Source of the DNA: an uncultured Eubacteriales bacterium
GTDB lineage: Bacteria > Bacillota > Clostridia > Oscillospirales > Acutalibacteraceae
Assembly (NCBI GenBank): GCA_934700635.1
Contig: CAKUXU010000001.1
Coordinates: forward strand, 1 to 26,931
DNA length: 26,931 bases
Reading direction: 5' to 3'
The notes under the pieces were generated by a model. That model did no database searches. It had not been told where the DNA came from and saw nothing but the letters and a program-made list of their open reading frames with translations. Shown here one piece after another: positions 24,103 through 26,931 of the stretch (within the stretch, counting starts at the first letter, position 1; the number at the start of each line of letters is the position of its first letter). A program made the position numbers and the translations under genes.

Positions 24103-24675
24103 TTAATTATAAAGGCTCATTGCTTCTTCAAATTTCCCATTGATAACAAGTTCAACGGCACTTAGAGTATTTTCAAAAGTTTTTTCTAGACTTTTAATTT
24201 CATTAACTGAAAATTTTGAAATAACCCAATCTGATAACTCCCACGAGTCATTCGGTTTATTTCCAATTCCTATTTTTATCCTTGGAAAATTACCAGACCC
24301 AGACAAAAGCATTATATTTTTTACCCCATTTTGTCCTCCATGTGAACCTTTTTTTCTAATTCTTAATTTTCCCACCGGTAAATATATGTCATCGAAAATC
24401 AAAATAACATTTTCGGGTTTAACTTTATAAAAATTCATTGCGCTCACAACAGACTGGCCACTAAGATTCATATATGTTTGAGGCTTTAGAAGCATTACTT
24501 TTTTCCCTGAAACTTGGCACATTCCGCTAAGACCTTTAAATTTTTCATTATTAATATTACATGAAAAATTTTTGGCTAAAAAATCAATGGCAAGAAAACC
24601 CGCGTTGTGACGGGTTCTTTCATATTCTTTGCCGGGATTTCCCAGTCCTACAATTATAAAATCTAAACTATTCAT
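24103..24675 (-). CDS. pth: Peptidyl-tRNA hydrolase
   Basis: It releases peptides from prematurely dissociated peptidyl-tRNA so the tRNA can be reused. At 190 residues it has normal length. Active-site residues are present: N13 in IIVGLGNPGKEYERTRHNAGF, catalytic H23 in the same segment, N70 in KPQTYMNLSG and D95/D96 in LIFDDIYLPVG. The closing region KIGIGNKPNDSWELSDWVISKF is also typical. ATG 24675 follows GGAG by 9-10 bases and starts 6 bases after prs, consistent with a glmU-prs-pth operon as in Bacillus (there with ctc inserted). Confidence 0.97.
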   Translation of the reverse strand: MNSLDFIIVGLGNPGKEYERTRHNAGFLAIDFLAKNFSCNINNEKFKGLSGMCQVSGKKVMLLKPQTYMNLSGQSVVSAMNFYKVKPENVILIFDDIYLPVGKLRIRKKGSHGGQNGVKNIMLLSGSGNFPRIKIGIGNKPNDSWELSDWVISKFSVNEIKSLEKTFENTLSAVELVINGKFEEAMSLYN

Positions 24676-24681
24676 AATAAA

Positions 24682-25644
24682 CTACTCCAAAATCATAGTT
24701 GAAACAGGTGTATCTTTATGGACTCTTTTAATAGCCTCAGAAATAACCGGTGCAACATTAAGAACTGTAAACTTATCGATAATTTTTTCTTCTGGTATAC
24801 TGATGGTGTTTAAAAATGTAGCTTTTTTTACAGGACTTTTTTGAATTCTTTCAACTGCATTGCCAGAAAGCACAGCATGAGAAGCATAAATATAAGCATC
24901 TTTAGCACCGCCTCTTTCAATAGCAGCTTCAGCAGCATTACAAATTGTTCCCGCAGTATCTATTATATCATCAATCAAAATAATATTCTTATCTTTTACG
25001 TCGCCTATTATATTCATTACTTCACTTACATTTGGTTTTGGACGACGTTTATCAATAAGTGCAAGTGGGCAACCAAGTCTTGTGGAAATTTGCCTTGCTC
25101 TCGAGACCGATCCAAAATCAGGAGCCAAAACGACATACTTCTCTGGGTCAAACTCCATAGATTCTTTTATATAAGATGTAAACAGCGGTGCTGAAATTAT
25201 ATGATCAACTGGAATATTAAAAAAACCTTGAATTTGAAGAGCATGAAGCTCCATGGTTAAAATTCTGTCGGCACCGGCTGCGGTAATCAAATCAGAGACA
25301 AGTTTAGCAGATATGGGACTGCGTGGTTTGGCTTTTCTGTCTTGCCTTGCATATCCAAAATAAGGAATAACAGCTGTAATTCTTGCTGCAGATGCTCTTT
25401 TCATAGCATCAATCATAATTAAAAGTTCCATTAAATTTTCATTTACCGGATCACATGTAGACTGAACTATAAAACAATCGGCACCTCTGACAGATTCATT
25501 TATAGAAACCGATATTTCACCGTCACTGAATCTTTTTACTTCGGCATCTCCAAGATTAAATCCAAGATCTTTTGCTATATCATATGCCAAATTTTTATTT
25601 GAATTACCCATAAAAACTTTAATGTTGTCTCCACTTAACTGCAT
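24682..25644 (-). CDS. prs: Ribose-phosphate pyrophosphokinase (PRPP synthetase)
   Basis: It makes phosphoribosyl pyrophosphate from ribose 5-phosphate and ATP for purine, pyrimidine, NAD, His and Trp synthesis. The 320-residue protein is a class I enzyme: FSDGEISVSINESVRGADCF (39-58), IPYFGYARQDRK (93-104), catalytic H134 in MELHALQIQGFF, the flexible-loop region VLAPDFGSVSRARQIS and DKRRPKPN, and the PRPP-binding loop IILIDDIIDTAGT near 220-232. ATG 25644 is preceded by AGGAGGAAG. It lies 59 bases after glmU; no separate promoter is evident in that gap. Confidence 0.98.
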   Translation of the reverse strand: MQLSGDNIKVFMGNSNKNLAYDIAKDLGFNLGDAEVKRFSDGEISVSINESVRGADCFIVQSTCDPVNENLMELLIMIDAMKRASAARITAVIPYFGYARQDRKAKPRSPISAKLVSDLITAAGADRILTMELHALQIQGFFNIPVDHIISAPLFTSYIKESMEFDPEKYVVLAPDFGSVSRARQISTRLGCPLALIDKRRPKPNVSEVMNIIGDVKDKNIILIDDIIDTAGTICNAAEAAIERGGAKDAYIYASHAVLSGNAVERIQKSPVKKATFLNTISIPEEKIIDKFTVLNVAPVISEAIKRVHKDTPVSTMILE

Positions 25645-25703
25645 AACTTCCTCCTATTATTTTTAAACATCTTTATATTAAATTTCTTTCTGAAATTCCT
25701 TAT

Positions 25704-26720
25704 TTATTTTAATGTTTCAAAAGGTCCTACTTCTCTATTACTTTCTATGGAAACATTTTTACAATAGCTTTGATTTATTAAAGAATTATCCCCTACTTTA
25801 CAATCAATAAGCTGACTGTTTGGACCTATGACACATTCTTTACCTATAATTGTTTTACCAGTTAAAATAGTCCCCGGTAAAATTGTAGTTCCTGAGCCTA
25901 TTTCAACCCATTTTCCTATTATTATTCCATCTCGGCAAGGTATTTTTACTCCATTTTCCATCATGCCGTCTATGACTTTATTTCTTGCAATATCATTTAG
26001 ATGCTGTAACTGACAGACGTCATTTGCACCAAGCGCAACAGTTTGCGAAGATGTTTCAAATGCGTCTACTCTCAGTCCAGCATCTATCATAAGTTTTATT
26101 ATTGAAGTCAAATAGTACTCACCTTGATATGTATCATCGGTGATTTCAGACAAATATTTAATTAAATCATTTACTTTAAACCAATATGCTCCCGAATTTA
26201 TTTCTTTGATTGAACGTTGACTAAAGCTTGCATCGCTTTCTTCAACTATAGCTTCTACATTGTAATCATCATTGCTTCTGACTATTCTTCCGTAACCGCA
26301 TGGATTTTCAAGTCTTGAAGAAATAATGGTTGCAGAATTGTTAGAATTTTTATGAGTTTTATAAGCCTTTGTAATTGTTTTTTTATCGACAAACGGAGCG
26401 TCGCCGCCCAAAATAAGAGCATCGCCGCCTTTATATTTTTCCAAAAATGAAAGTGAAGTCATAACCGCATGAGCGGTTCCTTTTCTTTCTTCCTGAATTA
26501 CAGTTTCAGGTTTTTTTTCGAGACTGTTAATATATTTTTCAACAAGCTCATGACGGTAACCTGTAACAACACATATATTATCTATTTTGCTGTTTATAAC
26601 CGAATTTATAACCCATCCTACCATAGGCTCAAATAAAACCGGAGAAAGAACCTTAGGAATACTGGATTTCATTCTTTTTCCTTCGCCCGCGGCAAGTATC
26701 ACACAGCATAGTTTACTCAA
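25704..26720 (-). CDS. glmU: GlmU-like UDP-GlcNAc pyrophosphorylase lacking the acetyltransferase domain
   Basis: Full GlmU (about 450-460 residues) acetylates GlcN-1-P and then couples it to UTP for cell-wall UDP-GlcNAc. This protein is only 338 residues. The uridyltransferase domain is intact: VILAAGEGKRMKSSIPKVLS (7-26), IQEERKGTAHAV (75-86), LGGDAPFV (104-111), GYGRIVR (142-148), EINSGAYWF (173-181), YYLTSII (202-208) and LGANDVCQL (230-238). A short left-handed beta-helix follows (about 258-335: GTTILPGTILTGKTIIGKEC, VIGPNSQLIDCKVGDNS). It stops at VGPFETLK, where the family continues into the GPF-H-RP acetyltransferase core. The stop is clean and only 59 bases separate it from prs, so the missing part is not simply frameshifted. 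The start is TTG (26720-26718) after AGGGGGAA. Position before prs-pth supports orthology with GlmU. Confidence 0.9.
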   Translation of the reverse strand: MSKLCCVILAAGEGKRMKSSIPKVLSPVLFEPMVGWVINSVINSKIDNICVVTGYRHELVEKYINSLEKKPETVIQEERKGTAHAVMTSLSFLEKYKGGDALILGGDAPFVDKKTITKAYKTHKNSNNSATIISSRLENPCGYGRIVRSNDDYNVEAIVEESDASFSQRSIKEINSGAYWFKVNDLIKYLSEITDDTYQGEYYLTSIIKLMIDAGLRVDAFETSSQTVALGANDVCQLQHLNDIARNKVIDGMMENGVKIPCRDGIIIGKWVEIGSGTTILPGTILTGKTIIGKECVIGPNSQLIDCKVGDNSLINQSYCKNVSIESNREVGPFETLK

Positions 26721-26765
26721 GTGAATTTCCCCCTGTAAAATATATAGTAAAACACTTTGGTTATT

Positions 26766-26794
26766 ATTTTATATGCTACTTCAAATAATTTCAA
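26766..26794 (-). promoter_or_regulatory. Promoter of the glmU-prs-pth-tlyA-nadK-pduL operon
   Basis: On the minus strand TTGAAA (26794-26789) and TAAAAT (26771-26766) are spaced by 17 bases, the same box pair type as the murI promoter, about 45 bases before the glmU TTG. Confidence 0.65.
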
Positions 26795-26855
26795 TACTTT
26801 CAAAAAATTTGGTTTCAAATATTGAGTTATAAATAAAAAAAGAGATGAAAGCTCC

Positions 26856-26885
26856 ATGACATTAAAAATTTTTACCAGCTATAAT
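26856..26885 (+). promoter_or_regulatory. Divergent plus-strand promoter
   Basis: ATGACA (26856-26861) and a perfect TATAAT (26880-26885) have an 18-base spacer and point out of the window's right edge, away from glmU. Confidence 0.6.
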
Positions 26886-26916
26886 AATTTATTTTTTTAA
26901 TAAATATAAATTTAAA

Positions 26917-26923
26917 AAGGAGG
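26917..26923 (+). promoter_or_regulatory. Ribosome binding site of a gene starting just beyond the window
   Basis: AAGGAGG is followed by eight bases (TTTCATTA) up to the window end, so a start codon is expected at about 26932. With the promoter at 26856-26885 this marks an unseen plus-strand gene divergent from glmU. 26721-26931 holds no gene itself. Confidence 0.65.
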
Positions 26924-26931
26924 TTTCATTA

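Noticed and set aside
16344..26013. Plus-strand open frames at 16344-16610, 18305-18517, 18931-19158, 19724-20089, 20303-20569, 22753-23007, 24140-24430, 24629-24844, 24841-25194 and 25828-26013
   Set aside because: Each overlaps a recognised minus-strand gene in antisense and lacks initiation signals.
1..26931. tRNA, rRNA, riboswitch, T-box, CRISPR and insertion sequences
   Set aside because: Intergenic stretches are all under about 220 bases; none shows cloverleaf, T-box, riboswitch-like or regularly spaced repeat patterns, and no transposase-like frame was found.

Overview
The window is AT-rich, densely coded DNA that looks chromosomal, from a low-G+C Gram-positive anaerobe, most likely a member of the Clostridia (Bacillota). 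Evidence for this is strong AGGAGG-type ribosome binding sites, near-consensus sigma-A promoters, formate-tetrahydrofolate ligase, a DUF1934-argS pair, the Bacillus-like order glmU-prs-pth, a PduL-type phosphotransacylase and a very large repeat-rich surface protein. No rRNA, tRNA, CRISPR array, transposase or phage gene was seen.

Layout. (1) 1-5283, minus strand: the first 1,761 codons of a giant membrane-anchored or secreted protein made of divergent tandem beta-type modules. The frame stays open to the window edge, so the C-terminus is outside. It has its own strong promoter. (2) 5446-10384, minus strand: one operon with its own promoter and terminator, encoding a VanY-like peptidase, Fmt, a UgtP/MGDG-synthase-like glycosyltransferase fused to a MazG-like pyrophosphohydrolase, and Fhs. 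Fhs makes the 10-formyl-THF that Fmt uses to formylate initiator tRNA. (3) 10413-15469, plus strand: prfA, a Sua5-type threonylcarbamoyl-AMP synthase, a small lytic transglycosylase, an M18 aminopeptidase and radC, ending at a bidirectional terminator. (4) 15477-18471, minus strand: murI, DUF1934 and argS behind a consensus promoter. (5) 18528-19548, minus strand: a single asparaginase gene with its own terminator. (6) 19685-20240, minus strand: a single-gene unit encoding a Nif11-type double-glycine leader peptide attached to a Ser/Thr-rich segment and a C-terminal membrane helix. No modification or export gene is nearby. (7) 20314-21732, minus strand: rsmH and an FtsL-like gene. (8) 21811-26794, minus strand: glmU (short), prs, pth, tlyA, nadK and pduL. 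(9) 26795-26931: a divergent intergenic region whose plus-strand promoter and ribosome binding site serve a gene that starts just outside the window.

Most genes are housekeeping: translation (prfA, tsaC/sua5, argS, pth, fmt, tlyA, rsmH), cell wall and envelope (murI, glmU, lytic transglycosylase, VanY-like, UgtP-like, FtsL-like) and central metabolism (fhs, prs, nadK, pduL, asparaginase). The unusual items are the Nif11-leader membrane peptide, the glycosyltransferase-pyrophosphohydrolase fusion with a very basic insert, a GlmU that stops where its acetyltransferase domain should begin, the giant surface protein, heavy use of TTG starts, and two genes whose best start may be ATA. All family assignments come from reading motifs by eye; no database search was run.
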